DNA of 64,000 nucleotides from Methylobacterium sp. PvR107 (lineage in GTDB: Bacteria > Pseudomonadota > Alphaproteobacteria > Rhizobiales > Beijerinckiaceae), in assembly GCF_017833295.1 (NCBI RefSeq), contig NZ_JAFIBW010000001.1, positions 5,704,001 through 5,768,000 of the forward strand. The letters are read 5' to 3'. This document shows, piece after piece, positions 50,758-59,664 of the stretch (positions are counted from its first letter, which is position 1; each line of letters begins with the position of its first letter). The position numbers were made by a program, and so were the translations under genes. The notes under the pieces are model-generated. The model worked only from the letters and a program-made list of their open reading frames with translations, searched no databases and had not been told where the DNA came from.

Positions 50758-51975
50758 TCAGCCGCCGATGTCGCGCAGCCACTCGCGCATCCCGGCGGCG
50801 GCCGCGCGGCCGCCCGCGAAGGCACCCTGGAGCAGGTAGCCGCCGGTCGGGGCCTCCCAGTCGAGCATCTCGCCGGCCAGGAACAGGCCGGGATGGTCGC
50901 GCAGCATGGACCGCCCGTCGAGGGCGTCGAGCCGGACCCCACCCGCCGTCGAGATCGCCCGCTCGATCGGCGCGGAGGCGGTGAGGGTGAGGGGCGCGGC
51001 CTTGATCAGCCCGGCAAGCGCCCCGGGATCCGCCGGGAGGGCGCCCCCGCCCGCCTCGCGCAGGAGGCCCGCCGCCACGGGCGGGAGGCCCGCGGCCTTG
51101 CGCAGCCGGGTCGCGGCCGAGTCCCCCGGTCGGGCGCCGGACAGGCGGCGGGCGAGGACCTCCCGGGTCAGGTCGGGGCGCAGATCCACGACGAGCCGGG
51201 CGCTGCCCCGGGCCGCGATCGCCTCGCGCAGGAGGCGCGACAGGGCATAGATCGCACCGCCCTCAAGGCCGGCTTCCGTGACCACGGCCTCGCCCCGCAC
51301 CGCGGCGCCGTCGCAGGCGAGCGCCACCCGCTTCAGCGGCGCGCCGGAAAAGCGCTCCCGGAACAGGTCGGACCACGCCACCGCGAACCCGGCATTGGCC
51401 GGGCGCAGGGGCGCCACCGCCACGCCGAGCCCTTCGAGGAGCGGCACCCAGCGTCCGTCCGAGCCGAGCCGCGGCCAGCTCGCCCCGCCGAGCGCCAGGA
51501 GGGTCGCCCGCGGCCGGATGGCGAGCTGACCATCCGGCGTCTCGAATTGCAGCGCCTCGGCGATCCCCGCGAGCCGGTGGCGGGTGCGGATCCGGACGCC
51601 GAGGCGGTCGAGCCGCGTCAGCCACGCCCGCAGCAGCGGCGAGGCCTTGAAGCCCTGCGGGAAGACGCGCCCGCTCGAACCGACGAAGGTCGGCTCGCCG
51701 AGTTCCGCGCACCAAGCCCGCAAGGCCTCGGGCGGAAAGGCCGCGATGGCGGCGTCCAGGGCGCCCGCCGGATGATAGCGCGCGAGGAAATCGGCCCGCG
51801 CCTCGCTGTGGGTGATGTTGAGGCCGCCCCGGCCGGCGATCAGCAGCTTGCGGGCCACGGAGGGCATGCGCTCGTAGACCGTGACCGCGCGGCCGGCCTG
51901 CGCCAGCACCTCGGCCGCCGCCAGACCGGCGGGACCGCCGCCCACGATGGCGATGTCTGTCGTGAAATCCGGCAT
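50758..51975 (-). CDS. BaiN/HI0933-like FAD-dependent flavoprotein
   Basis: The 405-residue protein has an N-terminal FAD-binding Rossmann motif (DIAIVGGGPAGLAAAEVLAQ), the KLLIAGRGGLNITHSE motif and the C-terminal FLAGEMLDWEAPTGGYLLQGAFAGG that completes the FAD site. It matches NAD(P)/FAD-dependent oxidoreductases of the HI0933 group (TIGR03862 type). The substrate is unknown. The ATG at 51975 fits the family; a TTG at 52011 is an alternative. Confidence 0.88.
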   Translation of the reverse strand: MPDFTTDIAIVGGGPAGLAAAEVLAQAGRAVTVYERMPSVARKLLIAGRGGLNITHSEARADFLARYHPAGALDAAIAAFPPEALRAWCAELGEPTFVGSSGRVFPQGFKASPLLRAWLTRLDRLGVRIRTRHRLAGIAEALQFETPDGQLAIRPRATLLALGGASWPRLGSDGRWVPLLEGLGVAVAPLRPANAGFAVAWSDLFRERFSGAPLKRVALACDGAAVRGEAVVTEAGLEGGAIYALSRLLREAIAARGSARLVVDLRPDLTREVLARRLSGARPGDSAATRLRKAAGLPPVAAGLLREAGGGALPADPGALAGLIKAAPLTLTASAPIERAISTAGGVRLDALDGRSMLRDHPGLFLAGEMLDWEAPTGGYLLQGAFAGGRAAAAGMREWLRDIGG

Positions 51976-52326
51976 CCGACCGGAGAGCGGCAGGCCGTGG
52001 GTCCCTGTCAAGGCGGAAGGTCCGGAACGGCAGGCCCGGGCGTCACGCTGTCGGGCGGCGCGACCTGCCCTGGACGAACCGCCTCCCTTTCGCCCGGTCC
52101 GTCCCGGCCGGGCGAAGCCGTGCGCTGCGCGCTCGGCAGGTTCATCAACGACGCGATGGGAACCCAGGCGCCCCGCAGATACATTCTTCTCCGCTCTCCA
52201 GCTTGCGTAGATCGGTTATTCCCTCGATCGAGGACCATCGACGCATCCCTTCTCGCTTGCCGCCCAGCATCGCCCTCCATCCCGGAGGGCGGGCCGGGTC
52301 TGCGGCCCGGACAGAGGTAGACCCAC
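51976..52326. other. 351-bp divergent region before the efflux pump
   Basis: The region holds a perfect 12-bp palindrome CCTCGATCGAGG (52222-52233) that could be an operator, and GC hairpins near 52273-52315 close to the efflux gene. I see no gene in it. Confidence 0.4.
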
Positions 52327-53853
52327 GTGGGCAGCCCCATCGCCGTCACCGGGATCCCCGCGCAGCCGGCTGCCCCTGCCCCGCAGGACCGCCTCAGCCA
52401 CAGCGAGATCCGCGCGATCGTGTTCGGGCTGATGACCGCGATGCTGCTCGCGGCCCTCGACCAGACGATCGTGGCGACCGCGATGCCGACCATCGGGCTC
52501 GATCTCGGCGACGCCGCGAACCTGCCCTGGATCGTCACCGCCTACCTGCTGGCCTCCACGGCGGTGACCCCGCTCTACGGCAAGCTCAGCGACATCCACG
52601 GAAGGCGGATCATGCTGCTGATCGCCATCGCGACCTTCGGGCTCGGGTCGCTCGCCTGTGCGCTTGCCCCCACGATGGTGACGCTGGCGCTCGCCCGAGG
52701 TCTCCAGGGGATCGGCGGCGGCGGGCTGATCGCGCTGTCGCAGACGATCCTGGCCGACATCATGTCGCCCAAGGAGCGGGCGCGCTACCAAGTGGTGATC
52801 GCGGGCGTGTTCGTGACGGCCTCGGTGGCGGGGCCGCTGCTCGGGGGCTTCTTCGCCCAGCACCTGCACTGGTCGCTGATCTTCTGGATCAATCTGCCGA
52901 TCGGCGTCCTCGCCTTCGCGCTGACCAACGCCAACCTGAAGCGCCTGCCGCGCCACGATCGCCAGCACCGGCTCGACTGGCCCGGGGCCGCCCTGATGGT
53001 CACGGGCTCGATCGCCCTGCTGCTGGCCCTGAGCTGGGGCGGCGTGCGCTACCCGTGGAGTTCCGCGCCGGTCCTCGGCCTCCTCGCCCTGGCGGCTTGT
53101 CTGAGCGCCGGCTTCGCGGCGCGGCTCGCCACGGCGGCCGAGCCGCTGATCCCCATCGAGGTGCTGAAGAACCAAGTGGTCTACAGCGCGACGCTCGCCG
53201 CCTGCTTCGCCATGGGCACCTTCATCGGGCTCACGATCTACGTGCCGATCTTCCTCGAAGGGGTGATCGGATTGTCGGCGAGCGAGTCCGGCGTGGCGCT
53301 CGTGCCGCTGATGGTCGGCACCGTCACGGGCGCCACCCTGTCGGGCCGGTCGATGATCTATTTCCGGCACTACAAGCGCGTGCCGCTGGCGATGATGAGC
53401 GTCAGCCTCGCCTGCTGCGCCGTCATCGCGTGGCAGGGGCGGGCGCTGCCCTTCTGGCTGATGGAGCTGCTGTTCGCGCTGCTCTCCATGGGAATCGGGA
53501 CGATCCTGCCGCTGTCCACCATCGCGATCCAGAACGCGGTGGCGCGGCACCAGCTCGGGATCGCCACGGCGTCGATGAACTTCTTCCGGTCCCTCGGCGG
53601 GGCGCTGATCGTGGCGGCCTTCGGCACGATCGTGCTCGGCGGCGCCGCCGATGGCGCAGGCGGGCACGACGTGGAGAGCCTGATCCGCGGCGCCGACCCG
53701 GCGCAGCTCGCCCTGACCTTCCGGTTCGTGTTCCTGGCCGCCTGCCTGGGACTCCTGCTGGCCTTCACGTTCCTGGCGCTCATGGAAGAGCGTGCCCTCG
53801 GCGAGCGCGGCTCGCCGAGGATGGACGGCGGGGGGTCGGACAAGCCGGCCTGA
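52327..53853 (+). CDS. MFS multidrug efflux transporter, DHA2 (14-helix) family
   Basis: The 508-residue protein has about 14 membrane segments. Motif D1-like LDQTIVATAMPTI in helix 1, motif A-like GKLSDIHGRRIMLL between helices 2 and 3, and GLQGIGGGGLIALSQTILAD point to proton-driven drug/H+ antiporters of the EmrB/DHA2 type. No membrane-fusion protein gene is adjacent. It starts with GTG at 52327, preceded by AGAGG. Confidence 0.9.
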   Translation: MGSPIAVTGIPAQPAAPAPQDRLSHSEIRAIVFGLMTAMLLAALDQTIVATAMPTIGLDLGDAANLPWIVTAYLLASTAVTPLYGKLSDIHGRRIMLLIAIATFGLGSLACALAPTMVTLALARGLQGIGGGGLIALSQTILADIMSPKERARYQVVIAGVFVTASVAGPLLGGFFAQHLHWSLIFWINLPIGVLAFALTNANLKRLPRHDRQHRLDWPGAALMVTGSIALLLALSWGGVRYPWSSAPVLGLLALAACLSAGFAARLATAAEPLIPIEVLKNQVVYSATLAACFAMGTFIGLTIYVPIFLEGVIGLSASESGVALVPLMVGTVTGATLSGRSMIYFRHYKRVPLAMMSVSLACCAVIAWQGRALPFWLMELLFALLSMGIGTILPLSTIAIQNAVARHQLGIATASMNFFRSLGGALIVAAFGTIVLGGAADGAGGHDVESLIRGADPAQLALTFRFVFLAACLGLLLAFTFLALMEERALGERGSPRMDGGGSDKPA

Positions 53854-53856
53854 GGG

Positions 53857-54552
53857 TCACACCGGGCCTGCTCCGTCGCCGTGCTGGCCGCAGCCGCAGC
53901 CCGCCGCATGCGCGCCGCCGGGCCAGCGGGAGGCCCGGATCACGCTGCAGAAGTTGCCCTTGCGGAAGCCCGGCTCCTTGTCGGCGATCACGTCGGCCTT
54001 GACGTTGCCGAAGGTCGTGTCCGGCTTGTGCTTGATGCCGTCGTAGAAGGCCTGGATGATGTCCTCCTTGAAGTCCGGCGTGCGGGGAAAGGCGGAGACG
54101 ACCGCCTCCCGCTCGGCATCGGAATACCGGGCGTAGGTCAGGCCCAGCACGTCCATCTCGACGCCGGCCGTGACCAGGGCGACCACCGGATGCATGTGGA
54201 CCGGGATGCCCGGCGTGGTGTGGAGCGCGATGGCCGTCCAGACGGTGGTGACCTCCGCCTCGGGCACGCCGTGCGCCTTCAGGAAGTCGCGGGCGGCATT
54301 GGCTCCGTCGACCTCGAAGCGTTCCTCGGCGCTGCTGTGGTCGGGCATCAGGCCGAGGTCGTGGAACATGGCGCCCGCGTAGAGCAGCTCGCGGTCGAAG
54401 GTCAGGCCGCGGTGGACTCCGGCGAGCGCACCGAACTGATAGACCCGGCTCGAATGGTTGAAGAGCAGCTCGGTCTCGCTGTCGCGGACGAATTCGGTGA
54501 TCGCCCGGGCGAGGGTGCTGTCGGGGATGGCGGCCTCGGAACGGATGCTCAT
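53857..54552 (-). CDS. HD-domain hydrolase (cyanamide hydratase-like)
   Basis: The 231-residue protein has a metal-binding HD fold with H33 (NHSSRVYQF), H64-D65 (FHDLGLMP) and H111 (ALHTTPGIP), a pattern like cyanamide hydratase/Ddi-type proteins. The C-terminal tail HAAGCGCGQHGDG has closely spaced Cys and His. The ATG at 54552 has AGGAA upstream. It is divergent from a GlxA-type regulator with 117 bases between them, so regulation by that protein is likely. Confidence 0.85.
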   Translation of the reverse strand: MSIRSEAAIPDSTLARAITEFVRDSETELLFNHSSRVYQFGALAGVHRGLTFDRELLYAGAMFHDLGLMPDHSSAEERFEVDGANAARDFLKAHGVPEAEVTTVWTAIALHTTPGIPVHMHPVVALVTAGVEMDVLGLTYARYSDAEREAVVSAFPRTPDFKEDIIQAFYDGIKHKPDTTFGNVKADVIADKEPGFRKGNFCSVIRASRWPGGAHAAGCGCGQHGDGAGPV

Positions 54553-54669
54553 GGAGGGATTCCTTTGCGCTGGCGGTCCCCATGAGCTACGTGGCCACCA
54601 TCGTGGCATCAATCGCCGTGTCACGACGATTTCTGCCAACCTGCCGGCATCCCCGGCCACGGACTCCGC

Positions 54670-55635
54670 ATGGCGCCCCGATCGATCGCCCTCCTCGCCC
54701 TGCCCGACGTCCAGCTCCTCGACGTGGCCGGTCCGCTCGACGTCTTTGCCGAGGCGAATGCGCAGAGCGGCCGTGACGCCTACAGCCTGTCGCTCATCGG
54801 GACGGAGCCGGGCCCGATCACGACCTCGTCGGGCCGGCGCCTGATCGCCGACCTCGTGGCCCCCTTCGAAGGCGGCGCAGCCTTCGACACGCTCCTCGTC
54901 GCCGGGGCGCCCCGGATCCACGAGGCCGCCCTTGCGGCCGATCTCCTCGCCTGGCTCGCCGACGCGGCGGCACGGAGCCGGCGCTACGGCTCGGTCTGCA
55001 GCGGCGCCTTCCTGCTCGGGCAGGCCGGTCTCCTCGACGGCCGGCGGGTGACGACGCATTGGGCCGTCGCGGAGATGCTGGCCGCGCGCTATCCCGGAGC
55101 GCGGATCGAGCCCGACGCGATCTGCCTGTTCGACGGGCCGCTCCGGACCGCCGCCGGCGTCACGGCGGGGCTCGACCTCGCCCTGGCGCTCGTGGAGGAG
55201 GATCTGGGTTCCGAGATCGCCCGCCGGGTGGCGGCCCAACTCGTCATGTTCTTCAAGCGCGGCGGCGGCCAGATGCAGTTCAGCCGCCGCGGCGTCAGCG
55301 CGCCCAGCGGCCGCTCGGCCCTGCAGGAGGTCCAGCGCTGGGTCGCCGCCCACCCGGCGGAGGACCATGGCGTCGAGCGGCTCGCCGCCAGGACCGGGAT
55401 GAGCCCGCGCCATTTCGCCCGCGTGTTCCGCACCGAGACCGGCCTGACCCCGGCCGCCTATGTCGAGACCGTGCGGATCGAGGCGGTGCGCCGCCTCCTC
55501 GAGACCCGGGACATCGCCCTGAAGCAGGTCGCGGGCGCCTGCGGGTTCCGGGATGCCGACACGCTCCGGCGCGCCTTCACCCGGCGGGTCGGCACGAGTC
55601 CGGCCGAGTACCGGCGAAGGCACGCCCGCGGCTGA
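54670..55635 (+). CDS. GlxA-type transcriptional regulator (DJ-1/PfpI + AraC HTH)
   Basis: The 321-residue protein has an N-terminal DJ-1/PfpI-like domain (RSIALLALPDVQLLDVAGPL) with the nucleophile-elbow YGSVCSGAFLLGQAG, then an AraC-type double HTH at about 215-318 (MSPRHFARVFRTETGLTPAAY, CGFRDADTLRRAF). Such proteins sense small metabolites and activate adjacent genes. Its obvious target is the divergent HD hydrolase. Confidence 0.92.
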   Translation: MAPRSIALLALPDVQLLDVAGPLDVFAEANAQSGRDAYSLSLIGTEPGPITTSSGRRLIADLVAPFEGGAAFDTLLVAGAPRIHEAALAADLLAWLADAAARSRRYGSVCSGAFLLGQAGLLDGRRVTTHWAVAEMLAARYPGARIEPDAICLFDGPLRTAAGVTAGLDLALALVEEDLGSEIARRVAAQLVMFFKRGGGQMQFSRRGVSAPSGRSALQEVQRWVAAHPAEDHGVERLAARTGMSPRHFARVFRTETGLTPAAYVETVRIEAVRRLLETRDIALKQVAGACGFRDADTLRRAFTRRVGTSPAEYRRRHARG

Positions 55636-55716
55636 CGCGCCCCGCGTTCCCGCCCCTCCGGACGCGATCGCCACCGGCGGCGCGGATGACGGGCTCCCCC
55701 GTCCGGGGGTCTGCCC

Positions 55717-55831
55717 TTGATTCGCCCGGTTCCCCCGCTTAACTCGCCCCTATCGGCTGCGGGCCCCTCTGGCGGACGCTGTTCAGCGTCCGTGATGTCG
55801 GAGCCGATGCTTTCCGTCCGGAATTAGCATC
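55717..55831 (+). promoter_or_regulatory. promoter and structured leader of terC
   Basis: TTGATT (55717-55722) and TTAACT (55739-55744) are 16 bases apart and could be the terC promoter. Downstream, an 8-bp hairpin (55773-55780 with 55785-55792) and a second one (GATGCT 55806-55811 with AGCATC 55826-55831, enclosing TTCCG/CGGAA) stand before the ATG. TerC/Alx genes often have a Mn2+ riboswitch (yybP-ykoY), but I cannot find its conserved core here. Confidence 0.45.
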
Positions 55832-55842
55832 AGGTCCCGCAT

Positions 55843-56877
55843 ATGATGGATGTTCTCACCATCGCATGGCTCGGCAAGCCATTGTGGATGTGGCTCGGGT
55901 TCCACGTCCTGATCGCGTGCCTGCTCGCCTTCGACCTCGGGCTGCTGCACCGGGACAAGGAGCACGAGATCGGCGTCCGGGAGAGCCTGGCGCTCACCGG
56001 TTTCTATCTCGCCCTCGGCCTCGCCTTCGGCGGCTGGATCTGGTGGTATCTCGGGCCCCAGGCCGGCGAGGAATACGTCACCGGCCTCGTGGTCGAGAAG
56101 TCGCTGTCGATGGACAACGTCTTCGTCATCGCCATGATCCTGGCGGCCCTGGGCATCCCCCGTGCCGCCCAGCACCGGGTCCTGCTCTGGGGCATCCTGG
56201 CGGCGGTGGTGCTGCGCGGCCTGATGATCGGGCTCGGTGCCGCCCTGGTGCATCAGGTTCACTGGGTGCTGTCGCTGTTTGCCGCCTTCCTGATCTACGC
56301 GGGCCTGAAGATCCTGCTCTCCGGCGACGAGGAGGAAGGCGACTTCCAGAACAGCGCCGTCGTGCGCTGGTTCAAGACCACATTCCGGGTCACGCCCGAC
56401 CTGCACGGCCAGCGCTTCACCGTACGCAAGACCGATCCGAAGACCGGCCGGGTCGCCCGATACTTCACCCCGCTGGCCCTGGCCCTGGTGCTGGTGAACG
56501 GCGCCGACGTGATCTTCGCGGTCGACAGCGTGCCGGCGATCTTCGCGATCACCACCGACACGTTCGTGGTCTACACCTCCAACATCTTCGCGATCCTGGG
56601 CCTGCGCGCCCTCTATTTCGCCCTCGCCGCGATGGTGGACCGGTTCGCCTACCTCAAGACCGCACTGGCCTTCATCCTGATGTTCATCGGCGCCAAGATC
56701 GTGGTCGCCGACACGTTCGAGCTCGTGACCGTGCCGCCCTGGGTTTCGCTGGTCGTGACCCTGACGCTGCTGGCCGCGGGCGTCGCCTACAGCCTGTGGC
56801 GGACGCGGTCCGACGCACCCGCCCAGGCCGTCCCGGAGCCCGGGCATCCGCACGAGGCCCGGGCCCACCGGGCCTGA
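55843..56877 (+). CDS. TerC/Alx family integral membrane protein
   Basis: The 344-residue protein has about eight membrane segments and the family motifs FDLGLLHRDKEHEI, VVEKSLSMDNVFVIAMIL and NGADVIFAVDSVPAIFAIT with conserved membrane aspartates. Family members export Mn2+ or load metals onto exported enzymes. It stands alone. The C-terminus is hydrophilic and His-rich (PGHPHEARAHRA). Confidence 0.92.
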   Translation: MMDVLTIAWLGKPLWMWLGFHVLIACLLAFDLGLLHRDKEHEIGVRESLALTGFYLALGLAFGGWIWWYLGPQAGEEYVTGLVVEKSLSMDNVFVIAMILAALGIPRAAQHRVLLWGILAAVVLRGLMIGLGAALVHQVHWVLSLFAAFLIYAGLKILLSGDEEEGDFQNSAVVRWFKTTFRVTPDLHGQRFTVRKTDPKTGRVARYFTPLALALVLVNGADVIFAVDSVPAIFAITTDTFVVYTSNIFAILGLRALYFALAAMVDRFAYLKTALAFILMFIGAKIVVADTFELVTVPPWVSLVVTLTLLAAGVAYSLWRTRSDAPAQAVPEPGHPHEARAHRA

Positions 56878-56880
56878 CGA

Positions 56881-57636
56881 TCAGGCCGCCGGCAGGGCCG
56901 CGATCAGATCGCGCAGGGTGGTGATGGTCGAGGCGTCGGCCACGCCGTCCACCCGCGCCTGCCGGAAGTGGCGCTGGAATGCGGTGACGACCGCCCGCGT
57001 GCGCGCGTCGAACAGCCCGGTGACCGGCAGGTCGTAGCCGTAGAGGGCGAACATCGCCTGCAGCGCCTCCACGGGCTGGCCGGCATCGCCCTTGGCGAAG
57101 AAGCGGCCGTCCCGGATGGCGGCGGGCGGCACGCGATGGCCGATCCCCGCCGCGGCGAGGCGGTCCCACGGAAAGGTCTCGCCCGGATCCTCCTTCCGCT
57201 CCGGGGCGATATCGGAATGGGCGAGCACCCGCTCCGGCGGGATCGGCCAGCGGGACAGGACGTCCCGCGCCAGCGCGATCACCGCGGCGATCTGCGCGTC
57301 CGGGTAGGGCGGCAGCCCGCCGGCATGACCCGGATGGACGATCTCGATCCCGATCGCCCGAGAGTTGATGTCGGTCTCGCCCTTCCAGGACCCCGCGCCC
57401 GCATGCCAGGCCCGCCGGACCTCCGGCACCATCTGGACGATGCCGCCATCCTCGAACACGAGGTAATGGGCCGAGACCTCGCTCAGCGGGTCGCGCAGGC
57501 GCGCCAGGGCGGCGGCACCGCTCTCCATGCCGGTGTAGTGCAGGATCAGCATGTCGGGCCGGCCGGTCCGGCGCGCGCCGTGGTTCGGCGAGGGCGCGAC
57601 GCGGCGGGCGAGGGGGCTGTCCGGGACGAGACTCAC
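56881..57636 (-). CDS. N-acetylmuramoyl-L-alanine amidase (AmpD/Amidase_2) with peptidoglycan-binding domain
   Basis: The enzyme cleaves muramyl-peptide bonds in peptidoglycan or its turnover products. The Amidase_2 domain shows zinc ligands H33 (ILHYTGM) and H140 with D150 (AHSDIAPERKEDPGETFPW). A C-terminal PG_binding_1 domain covers about 185-250. The GTG start overlaps the stop of the TerB–DnaJ gene by 4 bases, so the two are coupled. No signal peptide is evident, so the active form may be cytoplasmic. Confidence 0.9.
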   Translation of the reverse strand: MSLVPDSPLARRVAPSPNHGARRTGRPDMLILHYTGMESGAAALARLRDPLSEVSAHYLVFEDGGIVQMVPEVRRAWHAGAGSWKGETDINSRAIGIEIVHPGHAGGLPPYPDAQIAAVIALARDVLSRWPIPPERVLAHSDIAPERKEDPGETFPWDRLAAAGIGHRVPPAAIRDGRFFAKGDAGQPVEALQAMFALYGYDLPVTGLFDARTRAVVTAFQRHFRQARVDGVADASTITTLRDLIAALPAA

Positions 57637-58373
57637 CGCAGCCCCCGCTCCTGTGCGATCCGGTCGTAGGCCGCGTTGATCGCGGCCAGACGCCGCGTGG
57701 CGATCGCCACGGCCTCGGCGGGCAGGCCGCGGGCCAGAGCCCGGTCGGGATGGTGCTCGGCGACGAGCGCCCGGTGGCGCGCCTTCAGGGTCGCGTCGTC
57801 GACCTCGCGGTCGAGCCCGAGCACGATATAGGGATCGTCCGGCAGGCGCACATGCCGGGCGGCGATGCGCTGGAACGCGGCCTCGTCGAAGCCGAAGATG
57901 CCCGACACGGCACGCAGGTAGCGCTCCTCCGCCTCGTGGAGCGCCCCGTCGGCGCCCGCGATCTGGAACAGGCCGTCGAGCACGTCCTCGAGCAGGGCGG
58001 GCTCGTCGCCGAAGGTCGTGGCGAGCTGGCGGGCGTAGGCCTCGAAGCCGTTGGTCGTCTTCTTGGCGAGGTCGAACAGGCGCTCGACGCCCGGACGCGC
58101 GGCCGGATCGACCTGCACGACGCGGCCGAAAGCCTCGACCTCGGACGGGAGCACGACGCCGTCGGACTTGGCCATCTTGGCGGCCAGCGCCACGAGGCCG
58201 GTGGTGAACACCACGTCCCGGGGCGTCCGGCCGAAAGGTGCGCCGACGCGGTCGAGCAGGAAGTGGCCGGCGACGCCGCCGACCAGCGCTCCGAGCGGAC
58301 CGCCGATCGCCAGGCCGAGTCCGGCCCCGCCGATCTTGCCCCAGACGCCCGGAGCCCGGTCTCCCTGGCTCAT
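57633..58373 (-). CDS. TerB–DnaJ domain protein (DjlA-like)
   Basis: The 246-residue protein begins with a Gly-rich membrane-associated stretch (about 12-40), has a TerB-type helical domain (about 50-165) and a C-terminal J-domain with H208-P209-D210. DjlA-type proteins are co-chaperones of DnaK at the membrane. It is translationally coupled to the amidase downstream, a pairing that recurs in alphaproteobacteria. Confidence 0.9.
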   Translation of the reverse strand: MSQGDRAPGVWGKIGGAGLGLAIGGPLGALVGGVAGHFLLDRVGAPFGRTPRDVVFTTGLVALAAKMAKSDGVVLPSEVEAFGRVVQVDPAARPGVERLFDLAKKTTNGFEAYARQLATTFGDEPALLEDVLDGLFQIAGADGALHEAEERYLRAVSGIFGFDEAAFQRIAARHVRLPDDPYIVLGLDREVDDATLKARHRALVAEHHPDRALARGLPAEAVAIATRRLAAINAAYDRIAQERGLR

Positions 58374-58528
58374 GGACGGCGAGGCCCCGGTGCGACGGGG
58401 AGAGGTGGTGCAATCATCGTCGGCGGCGTGCGTCCGTCACCGGGGACGCGCCCGGCCGAGCGCCGGGATAGCCGCTCCTCAGGCGGCGCGGAAGGGCCGG
58501 GACGCGCCCGGCCCCCGGCGCGGCCGGC

Positions 58529-58798
58529 TCAGCGGCAGTAGATGTTGCCGTAGGCGTCGCGATAGGTGCCGTAGGGGCAGCGCGGCGCGGTCGAGGCGCC
58601 CACGATGGCGCCGCCGGCGCCACCGATCGCCGCGCCCGCGAGCGCGCCGCCGGCACGCCCCGTGGCGGCGGCGCCGATCGCCGCACCGGTGAGCGCGCCG
58701 AGGCCCGCACCGCCGAGCGCCCGGTCCTCCGGCGTGTTGCAGGCGCCCAGCGAGAGGGCGGCGATGGTGGCGAGGGCCGCGGCTGTCAGCTTCTTCAT
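58529..58798 (-). CDS. small glycine-zipper lipoprotein
   Basis: The 89-residue protein has a lipoprotein signal (LSLGAC, lipidated Cys near residue 20), a glycine-zipper region rich in GGAG and GAAIG, and a C-terminal CPYGTYRDAYGNIYCR. Glycine-zipper lipoproteins are usually outer-membrane-associated. The ATG at 58798 is chosen over an upstream one. Confidence 0.8.
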   Translation of the reverse strand: MKKLTAAALATIAALSLGACNTPEDRALGGAGLGALTGAAIGAAATGRAGGALAGAAIGGAGGAIVGASTAPRCPYGTYRDAYGNIYCR

Positions 58799-59016
58799 GG
58801 TCCCCAGAACTCCCTTGTGCATCCGGTCCGGCCGTTGGCCGTGATCGCGGCGGATCGCGCTGAGCTTAGCAGGAACGGAATGTCGACTATATGGCTAAGG
58901 TTCCATCGACAGCGTCCGGAGTTGCGCCGGGCTCGCCTCTCGCCCTATGCCTCGGCCCAGAGGCGGCGCCCGGCCGGGGGCCGCAGAGCCAAATCCGGCC
59001 TCTATCCGAGGGTCCC

Positions 59017-59664
59017 ATGCCGACAGCCACCACGATCGTCCGCCGGGCCGCGGTGCGCGCCGACCGCATCGCCGACACGGTGAGCCTCGACCACGCCGCC
59101 CGGGAGGCCGTCGCGGGGTCGCTCGTTGCCGAGGGCGGCCTCGGCTTCGCGGTGGCGCTCACCAAGGCCGCGCCCCTCGAGGATGGCGACGCCCTGCGCC
59201 TCGACGACGGCCGGCTGGTCGCGGTGCGCGCCGCCGCGGAGGATCTTCTCGAGGTGCGCGCCGAGAACCCCGCCCGGCTGATGCGCTTGGCCTGGCAGCT
59301 CGGCGGCAGCCACGTGCCATCCGAGATCACCACCGACGTGCTCTACGTCCCGGCAACGCCTGCGACGGCCGAGCTGGTGCGCGGCCAGGGCTGCCACGCG
59401 AGCCCGGTCTCCCGCGCCTTCCGTCCCGAACGCGCGGCCCACGATCACAGCACCTGCGGCCACGATCACAGTCATGACCATCACGGGCATGATCACCACC
59501 ATGCGGGCGATCATGGACACGATCATGGACACGATCACGCCCACGATCAGGATCACCGACACAGCCACCATGACCACGTCCACGAGCATGGGCACGAGCA
59601 TGGGCACGATCATGGGCACGATCATGGGCACGTGCACGGCCCTGGCTGCAGCCACGACCACTAG
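59017..59664 (+). CDS. ureE: urease accessory protein UreE with long His-rich tail
   Basis: UreE delivers Ni2+ to urease maturation. The 215-residue protein has the N-terminal beta domain and a C-terminal metal domain (RLMRLAWQLGGSHVPSEI, then LVRGQGCHASPVSRAFRPER). Residues 142-215 form a tail with 34 histidines in 74 residues, mainly His-Asp/Gly-His repeats. No urease structural or other accessory genes are nearby, so it is an orphan here and may have a wider nickel-storage role. Confidence 0.88.
   Translation: MPTATTIVRRAAVRADRIADTVSLDHAAREAVAGSLVAEGGLGFAVALTKAAPLEDGDALRLDDGRLVAVRAAAEDLLEVRAENPARLMRLAWQLGGSHVPSEITTDVLYVPATPATAELVRGQGCHASPVSRAFRPERAAHDHSTCGHDHSHDHHGHDHHHAGDHGHDHGHDHAHDQDHRHSHHDHVHEHGHEHGHDHGHDHGHVHGPGCSHDH

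Noticed and set aside
55745..55842. yybP-ykoY manganese riboswitch before terC
   Set aside because: Hairpins exist, but I could not find the conserved loop sequences of that riboswitch.
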